DNA of 64,000 bases from Eurosta solidaginis (lineage: Eukaryota > Arthropoda > Insecta > Diptera > Tephritidae), in contig NC_090321.1 of assembly GCF_040869045.1 (NCBI RefSeq), positions 133,415,689-133,479,688 on the forward strand, written 5' to 3'. Under the pieces are notes generated by a model. The model saw only the letters and a program-made list of their open reading frames with translations, had not been told where the DNA came from and searched no databases. Position 1 is the first letter of the stretch; every line of letters starts with the position of its first letter. Shown here one piece after another: positions 41,709 through 52,487 of the stretch. The translations under genes were made by a program, and so were the position numbers.

Positions 41709-42933
41709 TTATCGTTGTTGTGTTGATACACCTTCTTGGTGAAAAAAACGAAACGGACGAATTTTCACAAATTCAGGCCATATAGCTGGATTAAGCACCT
41801 TATCAAATGAACATTCCGAAACACCCAATTTGAAATTGACTTTGGTTAGGCTATGTATGGAAATGTCTTTCTTTACCAATGTATGACATATCAATATATT
41901 GGGTTCAATTTTAGCATGACTTGAAACATACGATAATATATCAGATTCCTTAATAGTAGGCAAAAATGACGAAATATGCATAAACTTGAAAACTGGAACT
42001 ACTTTTAACTCGCTGGTATTACAATTACCAATAACAATGGGCTTACTTAATTTCCTTCGAGTACTTTTTGCTTGAATTTCCCGCTGGGTTACTTGGCGCA
42101 CTGTGGATGCAACAGCAGATTTAGCAACAGTTGCAAATGTAGGCGTAGCAGAGGCGACGCAGCATGAGGTGTCACTGCTAGCTTACGCTTAACATTTTTA
42201 GTGCCTGCAGCATTACGCACTTTAGATTGGGACGTTGACGTCATTTCACTATCAATAGGTACATCATTGACAGAAGAGGAAGGCAAAATAGTAACGTCAT
42301 CATTTGTGCTCATTTGAGGTTCTGACTCATTTGCAATTATGTTTCCTTTATTTTTGAATTTATTGGCTTTACGCTCTCAGCATTCGCAGCAATAATTTCA
42401 GCGGTTGTAGGCTGCTTTGGTAGGTTAATAGCTAATTTAGCAACAATGCTACTAAGATTTTTAACTTCAATAGTTAGTGTTGAGAGAGCGGAATCTTTAG
42501 CATCAACCTGAGAGCGCAAAGAGCGAACTTCGGCAATAAGATCATCAGATTTCAGCAGTAGATTTTTGTTGTCTTCATGCAATGCATTGACACGTAACAG
42601 AATGTGTTGATTCTCTTGCCTTACTTTACTAAGCTCATTAGCAAGAAAAGCAATTTGATGCTTCGGATTATGCACATCTTCACTGACATCAGATATATTA
42701 TTTGTTTTAAGCGGCAGAGTTGACAGGGGCTGCGAACGTATAGATGAGCGCCTCTCAGCTGAGCAGGCTTTGCAGAAAAAAGGCTTTCCTAAAGTGAGCA
42801 GAAAATCCAAGTCACTCTGAAGCAAACCTACACATTCAAGGTGAAAAAACTCTTTACATCCATTGCACTGCACTTTTGGATTCTCACGGTTCACTTTTTG
42901 ACCGCAGTTGCACGGCATATTAAGTTTTATCAC
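41709..42933 (-). pseudogene. CR1/Jockey-type ORF1 with PHD finger and coiled coil
   Basis: First frame (42933-42337): PHD-type pattern CNCGQKVN, VQCNGCKEFFHLEC, PFFCKAC at residues about 8-58, then a coiled coil (LANELSKVRQENQHILLRVN, LKSDDLIAEVRSLRSQVDAK). The middle (42313-42089) and last (42101-41709) frames continue it after two indels near 42335 and 42110. The end (VVPVFKFMHISSFLP, FVKIRPFRFFHQEG) is a globular segment. ORF1 proteins bind element RNA. A T TTT TTT heptamer lies 11 codons before the stop. Confidence 0.72.
41742..41748 (-). promoter_or_regulatory. Candidate -1 ribosomal frameshift site between ORF1 and ORF2
   Basis: The minus strand reads CG-T-TTT-TTT-CAC, with codons CGT TTT TTT CAC in the ORF1 frame: a canonical X XXY YYZ heptamer. 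A -1 shift enters exactly the ORF2 frame, which is open there (from 41772) and runs into the 936-codon ORF2 without a stop. ORF1 stops at 41709. Confidence 0.45.
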
Positions 42934-43190
42934 TCTCTGATTTATGTTTGTGTTAATGTACGTTCGTTGTACAGAAATTATGATTTATTGGTATCATTTA
43001 ATTTATCCAACCTTCACTTTAATAGTATTGCACTTTGTCTTTTTTTATTATTTCTTAAATTTTACCCAAGAGAAAAAAGACTATAGTCATTTTTATTTTA
43101 TTTTTAAACTCATAAAGTGTACAAAACACAGAGCGATTAGTAAAACACGTCCGAACAAGATGAGCAAACAATATTTATAGCGGTATTCTA

Positions 43191-43933
43191 GCGAAATATA
43201 TTTTTTTGTGAAATCTAAACGAAGTCAAAGTGTAATTGCGGGTCGTAGAGAGTCATTGTGTTGCGATTTTAATTGCGTTATTGGTTTGTACTGTGAAAAT
43301 TAATTATTTAGGAATAATTCCTGTAAACAAAAGACACTGTAATGGTAAGTAGTTTTTCGTATAAACTAAATTTTTTCGAATATTCGCCGATATCTAATTG
43401 TGCGACTTTTGGCAATTGATTAAAATAATACGTAATTTATTGATACTTCCCATTTATGTTACTGAGGAAGTTTAACAATTTCCCTAGAGAAAATGAAAAG
43501 TATTTAGTGCAAAAGCGCAGTTTGAACGTCAAGTGCTTCGTAATTTTGAGAAGAATATTTATTTTTCTTAAGAAAACTAGAATAGTTTAAACTTATGCGA
43601 GAGATTAGTTGGGCAAAGCAGCTGAAAAAAACATGAACTTACAAGTTATAGTTTGAAATTCCATTTCCAAATGACATTCCCATTAAAATTTCCAATCATA
43701 AGAGCTTTATAAACCTATTTATTTTTTTTTATGAATAAAGGGTTTAATTTTTGAAGAGGATTAAAAATATTGTTAGTGCTTTGCCCACGCTTTGGCTGCA
43801 ACAATTTATAAACTCTTCTTGATAAGCTGTGGAATACCCGAATGAAATTCTTATTTAAGTACATACATGCTTTACAGACAGACCGCCAGAGTCCACAAGT
43901 TCTGTCACTGAAGCAGACAATTCTAGATGTGAA
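43191..43933 (+). other. 5' non-coding part of hAT gene (possible intron)
   Basis: No strong frame. GTAATG|GTAAGTAG (43339-43350) looks like a splice donor and TGCTTTACAG (acceptor, 43868-43877) opens a stretch in frame with the transposase ([13 protein letters not shown]...). A 5' exon with a 530-bp intron is therefore possible, but not established. Confidence 0.4.
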
Positions 43934-46637
43934 ATGGAGAGTTCGCACGCTAGCATACCATCTACCTCAAAAGCTGCACAACTTCAGCAAATTCTTTATG
44001 ATCCAGTAAAAGTTACGAACGACGTAGGTGATTATATAGGACAAAGAATCGACGATTACACAAAGAAATCTTTGCTTGAAAATCCTTGGGTTCCTCCAGA
44101 AAATTATACTTTTCCATTTTCAGCGAGAATGGTTTCTGGTAAAGAGATTAAAAATTATATAACCCATAAACATTTAAATGCTTACAAAGAATGGCTTGTA
44201 CTATCCAATGTGAAACAGGGCCTCTTCTGTAAATATTGCCCATGGTTCACGCCCCTAGATGGTCGCAAAATTTCTTTGGGAGCTCTCGTAGCTAAGCCAT
44301 TAACAAATTTCAAGAACTTAGTTGGAACCAGAAACGATTTAGAAGTACACGCACAAAATATTTACCACAAAAATGCAATGGTTGCGGGAAAGGACTTCTT
44401 GAGAAACCATCATAACCCTCAAAATGAAGTAATAAGTCTTCTCGACAATAATTATCTTAGAGCGAAACAAGAGAATAGAGAAAAACTTGTACGAATTACG
44501 AAGGCTATTATTTTTTTAGGAAGGCAGAACATTGCACTCCGTGGTCACAGAGATTATGGGCCGTTGCTTTGGATCAAACTTGTAAGCAGAATGAGGGAAA
44601 CTTTAGGGCAGTGCTCAGGTTGATGGTTGATTCAGGTGACAAACTTCTGGAATCTCATCTCAATAACACGTCTTCGAGAGCAACATATATAAGTAAAGAC
44701 ACACAAAATCAGCTAATTGAGTGTTGCAGGGCTGAAATATTACAGACAATTTTGATGAGAGTGACTCGAGCTGAATACTACTCGCTTGTTTTTGATGAAT
44801 CTCCAGATCTTTCAGGAAAAGCTCAGGTAATACATATTTTTTACGTTATAATTAGAGAAAACCTGTGTCGTAATTTTGAAAAATAATTTGCCGGAATATA
44901 TTTTTTAAACGAGTAATCGTTTTGCATACATTGCGGTTTATTCAAAACGCTTTTTAAATTTACTTTGTCATTAATTCGTTTCATATAGAGTTATTAGGAA
45001 GAAATATCCATACCAATTTCACACTGCATTTTCCGTGATAATTTGAATAGTAGCATGATTTGTTTCAGCTCAATTTTTGACATTCCGATGTCCAGTTTAA
45101 TTTTCTTTTTGAATTTTAAAAAATACTTAATACTTATTAATATAATTTTTTTGGTTTTGGTTGGTTACAGGTTAGTATAGTACTTCGATATGTTGATTTT
45201 TCTGTAGAAGGACCCACCATAAGAGAGGACTTCTGCACGTTTTTGCATGCTTTTGATGAGCTATCCAAGAATACTACTGCAGATGCTTATGACTCTGAAG
45301 TGGAAGATGAAAATTCGTCGCCTACGACTGCTAAAGAAGACAACCAAACTGACAGAGAATTATCTTTAACGGGAGTCGGTCTCGGGCAAATGGTTTTGAA
45401 GGAAATGAAGAAAATGGGACTTAACATTAAATTGTGTGCATCAATAGGAACCGATGCGTGTGCCGTCATGCTCTCAGATTGCGGAGCCGTCAACGAAATC
45501 CGAAAAGAAGCAGAAAATGCTGTAGTAAGTCCCTGTTTCTCTCATAAACTCAACAGCAGCATATCCAAATCTGTAAAAGTACGAGTAATCGAGATAGTTT
45601 GCAGTACCATTCGAGAGGTCGACAAGTTCTTTAAAAAGTCGTATCCTAAGCGTGCCACAGCGTTATATAATTTACTTGGGGAACAACTTGTTCAATTATG
45701 TGAAACACGATGGGTGCAACGTCATGATGCAGTGATTCAGTTTGCTGCGAAAATGCCACTGATTGTGGATGCTTTGACAAAAATAAGTGAGTGGAGGAAC
45801 AGAGAAACAGGTGGTAAAGCAACGGTTCTTATTGCAGCTGTGTGCAAATTTGAATTCATTGTCGGGCTCTTTTGTCTGTGTGATGTATTGTCGCTCACTC
45901 ATTCACTCAGGGTCATACTCCAAAAGGAAATACCGCAGATCAAACTTTCAAGATTATTTATTCAGATGCGAAAAAAATTGGCGGAAGAACTAGATGTCAA
46001 CGAGGGAAAACCAAAAACATCTAGCAGACAAACAGGACGCAACAATTACAGCATGCCAACTTGTGAAGATTACTACAGGGTCTCCGTGTATATTCCTCTG
46101 TTGGACAGTATCAGTGAAGATTTGAAAACTCGTTTTTCAAAAGAAGTTTTGGATGGATTCCAGTTATGTTCGCTGCTTCCTGAGAAAGTGTGTACTCTTA
46201 AGGCAAATGAAATTGAAAATCTGATCACCTGCTTGATTACAAGATTCAACGGTCTTCTGAATTATGACAACGTCGTTCAACGTTTAAGGCTTAAGGGCGA
46301 GTTGAATCAGTGGCAAATTCATTGGCAGCTCCAGCAAAATTTGAAAACAAATAAGTTGCCGACCTCTGCATGGGAAACGTTAAAGCAATGCGATGTCGAT
46401 ATATACCCAATAATTCACGTTTTTCTTCGCATATTCTGCACATTTCCTGTGACAAACGCGAGCTCTGAACGCTGTTTTTCCACCCTTCGCCGTTTGAAAA
46501 CATGGCTCAGAACTACGATGCTACAAGAAAGATTGCTCGGTTTGGCACTACTACATACGCATTTCGACATTGAAGTAACACCTGAGAATGTCATTGACAG
46601 ATTTGCGAAAATAGGACCACATCGTCTTGTTTTATGA
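43934..46637 (+). pseudogene. hAT transposase (ZMYM1/52-kDa-repressor-like), one intron, one frameshift
   Basis: Part 1 (ATG 43934): zinc-finger (TTF-type) region [50 protein letters not shown] frameshift at about 44555 leads to [20 protein letters not shown] and LVFDESPDLSGKAQ (first catalytic D). Intron 44827-45170 (GT..AG, 344 bp) restores frame into IVLRYVDFS. Part 2 (45171-46637): LCASIGTDACAVM (second D), CETRWVQRHDAV, and FPVTNASSERCFSTLRRLKT (hAT dimerisation motif with the third acid). Only one frameshift is seen. No terminal inverted repeats found, so this may be a transposon with lost ends or a once-domesticated copy. Confidence 0.8.
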
Positions 46638-47189
46638 TTTAATTTGTTTCAACAATTGTATCATGTACAGAGTAAATATTGACTGTAATGAAATATTAAT
46701 CTACATAGTAGTTTGGTCTACCATTTTACGTTATCACTTTATATATTTAAAAAAAATTCATCGTAAAATTTTATGTTTTTTTTTTAATTTACAAGCCAAA
46801 TATGTATTTTATTAATAACTAAAAGTTATTGAAAGTGGTTCAATGAAATTTTATTTGAGATAAAGATTAAACAGCCAACGAATCTTGGAAAAAGGGAGTG
46901 GCACTGCCCATTTATGCTAAAAAGTTTGATTTTAGTAACCGCTTTACCAATTTGTACCAAACTCGATAGACGTATTGATTTCTATAAAAATTTAATACTC
47001 GTTTGAAGGCGAAATGCCTAAGCTTTAAAATAAATTTGATAAACTTTAGAGAAATGCAATAACGAAAAGTATATATTTATAAATTACTAAATTAATTCTT
47101 TTTTTTTTTTGAAATAAATAGATATCTTATTTTTCAGTAAAGTAACAAAATTGATTAGTAAATCTCTTTTTCATCGTTGTGATAAGAAG
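46638..47189. other. Non-coding spacer
   Basis: AT-rich 3' flank of the hAT gene. I looked for terminal inverted repeats and CAC-type ends and saw none. Confidence 0.4.
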
Positions 47190-48063
47190 TGAGAAACTTA
47201 TTTTATCTTAACATAGTCATCGTCACTGGAACCATTTCTGAGCTATACGCATCTGTAAGATCTTTTTGTGTTCTTACATACCTCATAGATGTTATGACTG
47301 GATCAGAAGAGATAGCTAACATGTTGAAAAGGTCTTCGTTTTGTCTAACTCGTGATACTTTGAAGGTGTTCATACATCTATATCTTTTGTAGTCCTTGTT
47401 CTTAGATTATTGAGCTTCTTCAGACAATTCTCCTAATGGTAAGCACTGGTACTCTATTAAATCTTTTCCATGTGCTAAAATTTTATGTACCGTTGGTGTA
47501 AGTTTCTTCTCAGGTTACTTTTGATGCAGCAACTCTGTAGTTTTAGATGCATATTCTCCAAATTTGGGTCCATTAACTGGTTCATGGCAGTTTAAAATAT
47601 ATAAAATTACTCCCAATCTTTTCACAATATCTCTATGAACTCCTGTTATGCGAGCAGTCACTTCATCCTTTTCAAAAAAATTTCTTGAGGAGTTACCATC
47701 ATTTGTATTTCCGTATCCATACTTTGGACAGTCAACTCTAAAGCCAATCTCTTTATAGAATTATTTTTTTTTCTCCTGTTTTGTTTCTCCTTACATGTTG
47801 TATTGTCGTCGAAAACTTCTCCTTGTTGTGGTAGTGTATAAGCCAGCTTCAAAACAAATTCCATACATCTTATCCTAGCATGCAAAGGAGATATTCCATA
47901 CTCATAATTTAGTTTGTCAGTTATTGAATCATCAAGATTTTCAAAACTCCTCGTATTTAAATAATATCGGGCGGTACAATATAGTTGATGACGGACGTGG
48001 ATTTTTCCAATATTCTGAAGCTTCATCTTTTAGTAGTAATGGAACAATAGAAGTCATAAACAT
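47190..48063 (-). pseudogene. RAG1/Transib-like transposase relic, C-terminal half
   Basis: Read on the minus strand over several frames: SIVPLLLKDEASEYWKNPRP then SSTILYRPILFKYEEF; LHARIRCMEFVLKLAYTLPQ; DEVTARITGVHRDIVKRLGV; LTPTVHKILAHGKDLIEYQC, LPLGELSEEAQ, KNKDYKRYRCMN. The order (a WxNPxPSS..RPI block, later HKxLAHG..L..G..SEE..NK..R) parallels the RAG1 core, where the block around the third catalytic glutamate has the same HKTLAH...SE..NK..RR spacing. Stops and shifts show it is dead. The N-terminal half is at 49195-50071. Assignment is from memory of RAG1, not from a search. Confidence 0.5.
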
Positions 48064-48066
48064 ATT

Positions 48067-49191
48067 CAGCCCTATTCTGCATTTCGACTTGGATTGGAAT
48101 TTTTTCGATTTGGCAATTTTGGTATTCTGTGTTCCAACCCCTTTCGATCCAACTTCGAATCGTTCGATTTTTTGTATTCTGCATTTCGATCATAGTTCCG
48201 TTTTTCTAAGTTGCAAATTAGTTGGCGGAAAAATATTTTCTTTTTATTTTTTTATTAATTTATAACAGAATTTGGACAAAAATGTAAGTAAAACTTGTTA
48301 AGAAACGTAGAAGGCTTGATGATGATTGTTTTTTATATGTTTCCAGGTCAAAAACAACATGTCGATGTCGAAGTCCTTGGACGTATTTGCCCCGCAAAAG
48401 TATCTAACACATACTTGAAAGAGTCCTTGTTAAGTCGAAAGTTTGTTTTGAACCTAAATAAGAAAATAAGTCATTAAACTTTACCACTTTTAAGTTCAAT
48501 TTCTTACAATTCGTCACTCATCTCAAATGGATTACACAAATCTCGCAATATTTGCCTTTCCATTCTCGCCTGGCAATTTTCGTATGCGTTGCTTTCCAAC
48601 TCCATAAATAATGCCGCGGCTATTGATTCCATTATAATAGACAGCTATAATTTGTGTCTGTTCGTTGGGTCCAGTTATATGCCAAAGCAAGCTGCCGGCG
48701 TAGAGGAAGGTGAAGCGAAAACGTAAACAATCCTTGCGGAAAGAATAAATAAACCTTTATAAGGTCTTTTAGGCCAGTGCAATGAAATTAGCATCCTTAA
48801 AATTCAGAAAATGGCAACTATATTCGGGCAGGAATCCGTTTTAACAAAACTTGGTCGCCACGGCAGGGAATTGGCCAAAAGAACGACAAAAACACACTTA
48901 CAATTATGAAAGCACTTCACTCAAAAAAATATAACACTGCGACAATATATTCTATTGCTTTTTTTGTACAAAATGACGTGGATAATAAAATATAAACGTT
49001 TTTAGGTGTTTTTAACAAATGTTCTTTAATTTATTTTGTTACAATGTTCACACATTCCGTACCAACAGCTGATTTCGAAAAATCATTTGCTCTTCCTCTT
49101 CTCTTTACGATTCCGTCGTAATGCAGAATACCAAACTTCGATTAAAGCGGAGCGTAGAACGGGAACGTAATCGAAATGCAGAATAGGGGTG
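48067..49191 (-). mobile_element. Harbinger deletion derivative, copy 2 (1125 bp)
   Basis: Ends CAGCCCTATTCTGCATTTCGA / TCGAAATGCAGAATAGGGGTG with ATT on both sides (48064-48066, 49192-49194), exactly as in copy 1 (29564-30691). On the minus strand, ATG at 48632 opens MESIAAALFMELESNAYENC, ILRDLCNPFEMSDE; a 54-bp intron (48454-48507, GT..AG) leads to FKTNFRLNKDSFKYVLDTFA, the N-terminal part of a HARBI1-like nuclease, which then stops short. Both copies share the same internal deletion, so the deleted form itself spread. Confidence 0.88.
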
Positions 49192-49194
49192 ATT

Positions 49195-50071
49195 ACTATC
49201 TGTAATTGTTTCGTCTACATTTATTCTTTGTTTATATGCGCTTTGTCCTGATATCCATCACAGCCCACTTAGTTATCAATGCTAGCTCCTTTGGCAGTGG
49301 TTTCAACTTTTCTTCAGTAAAACTTTGAAGGAGTCGTGTAGGCGTATGATCCATTAGGTTTTGTAGCTCAATTTCAGCTGATAATTCGGTTATTTTGGGA
49401 CTTAGAGGAACTGCTTCTTTCTTGGCTTGAGTAATTTTTTTGTATCCAGGTAAAATATCGGCATTACGTTGCAATAATGACTTACGCAATATAATATATT
49501 TTTTCTTCGTTAAACCGATATCTATAAACAGCGCCAAAGCTTCTTCGGGAGTGTATTTCCTAGGTAGCGCATTTGGTGGTATGGGAAAGCTGTTTCTGAT
49601 CCTCGTCAGTCGCACTGGTCTTGCTACCGCAACTGCTTCTGTTATATGAGACTTCACGTTTTCTTCGCCTTTTTTATATTTAATAGCCAGTGTTTCTGAA
49701 AGATGAGTCGTGGCCATAGCTTTTGTGGTATCAGACAGCTTCCTTTTCCTTGTGTAGGTAGAACACTCTTCTATGGGTTTTGTTGGTCTCCCTCTAGTTG
49801 GATTTGTTGACGTGCTAGGCGTTTCTTCGTCCAAAAAAGTTTTTTCAGCTAGCCACTTTTCATGCTTACTTAGAAATTTTGAATTGTTACGATAGACGTC
49901 CTTCCATTTTCTTTCTATCATAATGTATTGTAAACCAATTTTTTCTTCCAGGCCCTCCTTTTCTTGAATGCTTGTTTCACTCGCTAATTCTCTCATAATA
50001 GTCTCAACGAAGTCCCGTCTTGCCTTTGTAGATTTAAACACCGCAAATAGTTTCGAGTGTTCTAGATACAT
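49195..50071 (-). pseudogene. RAG1/Transib-like transposase relic, N-terminal half
   Basis: A 279-codon frame. ARRDFVETIMRELASETSIQ near the start, RPTKPIEECSTYTRKRKLSD, then KYTPEEALALFIDIGLTKKK, SLLQRNADILPGYKKITQAK and ITELSAEIELQNLMDHTPTR. At the end a one-base shift exposes GCDGYQDKAH, with the D codon at 49257-49259 where RAG1/Transib-type cores have the first catalytic aspartate in a DG motif. The gene is cut there by the Harbinger derivative and resumes at 48063. Similar hypothetical proteins occur across insects, to my recollection. Confidence 0.5.
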
Positions 50072-50271
50072 ATTAGAATTGGCTTCGAGTGTATCTGACT
50101 AAATATTAATCTGTGAACTATATTTAAAAATACTATTCACTTTATTTAAGTAAACAGAATACTTAGTTCCTTAATCTCCAAAGACGAATGATAACGTGCA
50201 TTGTATGATGGATAGCTTTATATATCTACTCAAATTATTAAAATGAATTTCAGGTTTACAATTCGTAACTA

Positions 50272-52487
50272 AAACAAGTAAAAACGGGACTGTCTTCGGC
50301 TGTGCCGAAGACTTCATACCTTTCATGAATGGGGCTGAACAATAATCTTAACCCGCTCGTAATCTCCGAATAATCGGATGTATAAGATAAGAAATATATA
50401 GTGAACAGATCTACATACCTTAACGATTTTTAAGATAAATATAAAATAAAAAACAGGTAGGTACTTTGTGTGAGGATGCAAAGTTTCAGGTTTTTTGTAT
50501 AATATATATACCACCGACCTCTATGATTTTTTCAGACAACAATATATGCTATATACGTAAGCATATGGTGAAATTTGAAGCGTCTAGCTGTTAAAAAGGG
50601 GCAGAAATTGCGCACAGTTTCTTATCTGAACAATCGGTTGTATGAGGTATATACTATATATACCACCGATCTCAATGATTTTTTCAGACAACAATATATG
50701 CTATACACGTAAGCATTTGGTGAAATTTGAAGCTTCTAGCTGTTAAAATGGGGAAGAAATTGCGCAAAGTTTCTTATCTGAACAATCGGTTGTATGAGAT
50801 ATATACTATATATACCACCGGTATCTATGATTTTCTCAGACAACAATATATGCTATACACCTAAGCATTTGGTGAAATTTGAACATATCTAAACGATTTT
50901 TAAGATAAATATAAAATAAAAAATAGGTAGGTAATCTGTGTGAGGATGCAAAGCTTCACGTTTTTTGTGGTCTGCATGTAAAAACTATGACTACGAATCA
51001 CGTCTTTCAAAAATATATGACGTAAACGTAACTATTTGATGTGAAATTTGATGAATTTTGAAGCTTCTAGCCGTAAAAAAGGGGCAAAAATGACAGTTTA
51101 TATGAAGTATATAATATATATACCACCGATCTCTATGATTTTTTCAGACAACAATATATGCTATATGCGTAAGCATTTTGTGAAATTTGAAGCTTCTAGC
51201 TGTTAAAACGGGGCAGAAATTGCGCAAAGTTTCTTATCTGAACAATCGGTTGTATGAGATATATACTATGTATACAACCGATCTCAATGATTTTTTCAGA
51301 CATCAATATATGCTATACACGTAAGCATTTGGTGAAATTTGAAGCTTATAGCTGTTAAAATGAGGCCGAAATCGCAAAAAAATATATATATACTATATAT
51401 ACCATCATATATATATTATATATATCACCGATCTCTATGATTTTTTGACACAACAATACATACTATATACGTAAGCAATCGGTGAAATTTGAAGCTTATA
51501 GCTGTTAAAATGGGGTAGACATTGCGAAAAGTTTCTTATCTGAACAATCGGTTGTATGAGATATATACTATATATACAACCGATCTCTATGATTTTTTTA
51601 GACAACAATATATGCTATATACGTAAGAAATCGGTGAAATTTGAAGCTTATAGCTGTTAAAATGGGGTAGAAATTACGAAAAGTTTCTTATCTGAACAAT
51701 CGGTTGTATGAGATATATACTATATATACAACCGATCTCTATGATTTTTTCAGACAACAATATATGCTATATACGTAAGTATTCTGTGAAATTTGAAGCT
51801 TCTAGCTGTTAAAATGGGGCTAAAATTTGCGAAAATATATATATATATATACTATATATATATACTATATGTATATACTATATATACCACCATATATATA
51901 CTATATATACCACCGATCTTTATGATTTTTTCAGACAACAATATATGCTATATACGTAAGCATTCGTTGAAATTTGAAGCCTCTAGCTCTTAAAATAGGG
52001 CAGTAATTACGAAAAGTTCCTTATCTGAACAATCGGTTGTGGGGGATATATACTATATATACGACCGATCTCATCAATTTTTTCAGGCAACAATACGTGC
52101 AATATACGAAAGTATATGGTGAAGTTTGAAGCTTCAATCTGTTAAATTGGGTAAGATATTACAAAAATCCTCTTTTTCTGAAAAATCGGTTGTATGGAGG
52201 ATATATGCTATAGTGGTCCGATCCGGTCGGTTCCGACAAATGTCTAATCGGACACCCAAATACACCCGCTCACCAAATTTTATCAAGATATCTCAAAAAT
52301 TGAGGGACTAGTTTGCATACAAACAGACCGACGGACAGACGGACATGGCTAAATCAACTCAGCTCTTCAACCTGATTATTTCAGTATACTTAATGGTGGG
52401 TCTGTTTATTTTCCTTTAAGGACTTACAATTTTCGGTTTCGTGACGAAATTAATATACCATTTCATTTTCATGAAAGGTATAAAAAC
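50272..52487. repeat. Dipteran hairpin/minisatellite repeat, family B, copy 1
   Basis: Starts AACAAGTAAAAACGGGACT with perfect hairpin GTCTTCGGC-tgt-GCCGAAGAC (50290-50310). Body: about 14 units of roughly 115-160 bp, each with CCACCGATCTCTATGATTTT, TCAGACAACAATATATGCTA, GTGAAATTTGAAGCTTCTAG and ATCTGAACAATCGGTTGTATG, separated by TATATA runs of changing length. 3' part: GATCCGGTCGGTTCCGAC, then GACCGACGGACAGACGGACA (GTCY-type) and ATTTCATTTTCATGAAAGGT. The 5' ATACCTTTCATGAATG and the 3' TTCATGAAAGGTAT are inverted copies. No genes. Confidence 0.85.

Larger units (their letters stand above)
38714..43190 (-). mobile_element. CR1/Jockey-type non-LTR retrotransposon, near full length
   Basis: Minus-strand element: 5' region about 43190-42934, ORF1 (42933-41709, split over three frames), ORF2 (frame open 41772-38836), 3' region ending in a short AAAT repeat tail (plus strand TTTATTTATTTATT at about 38714-38730). 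ORF2 is a 936-codon unbroken frame. No RNase H. A G-rich run (38563-38582) lies just outside the 3' end. Same broad family as the element at 62220-64000. Flanking duplication not identified. Confidence 0.82.

Noticed and set aside
46850..47190. CACAGTG-type terminal repeat for the RAG-like relic
   Set aside because: Only isolated CACTG words occur near 46901; no matching end was found beyond 50071.
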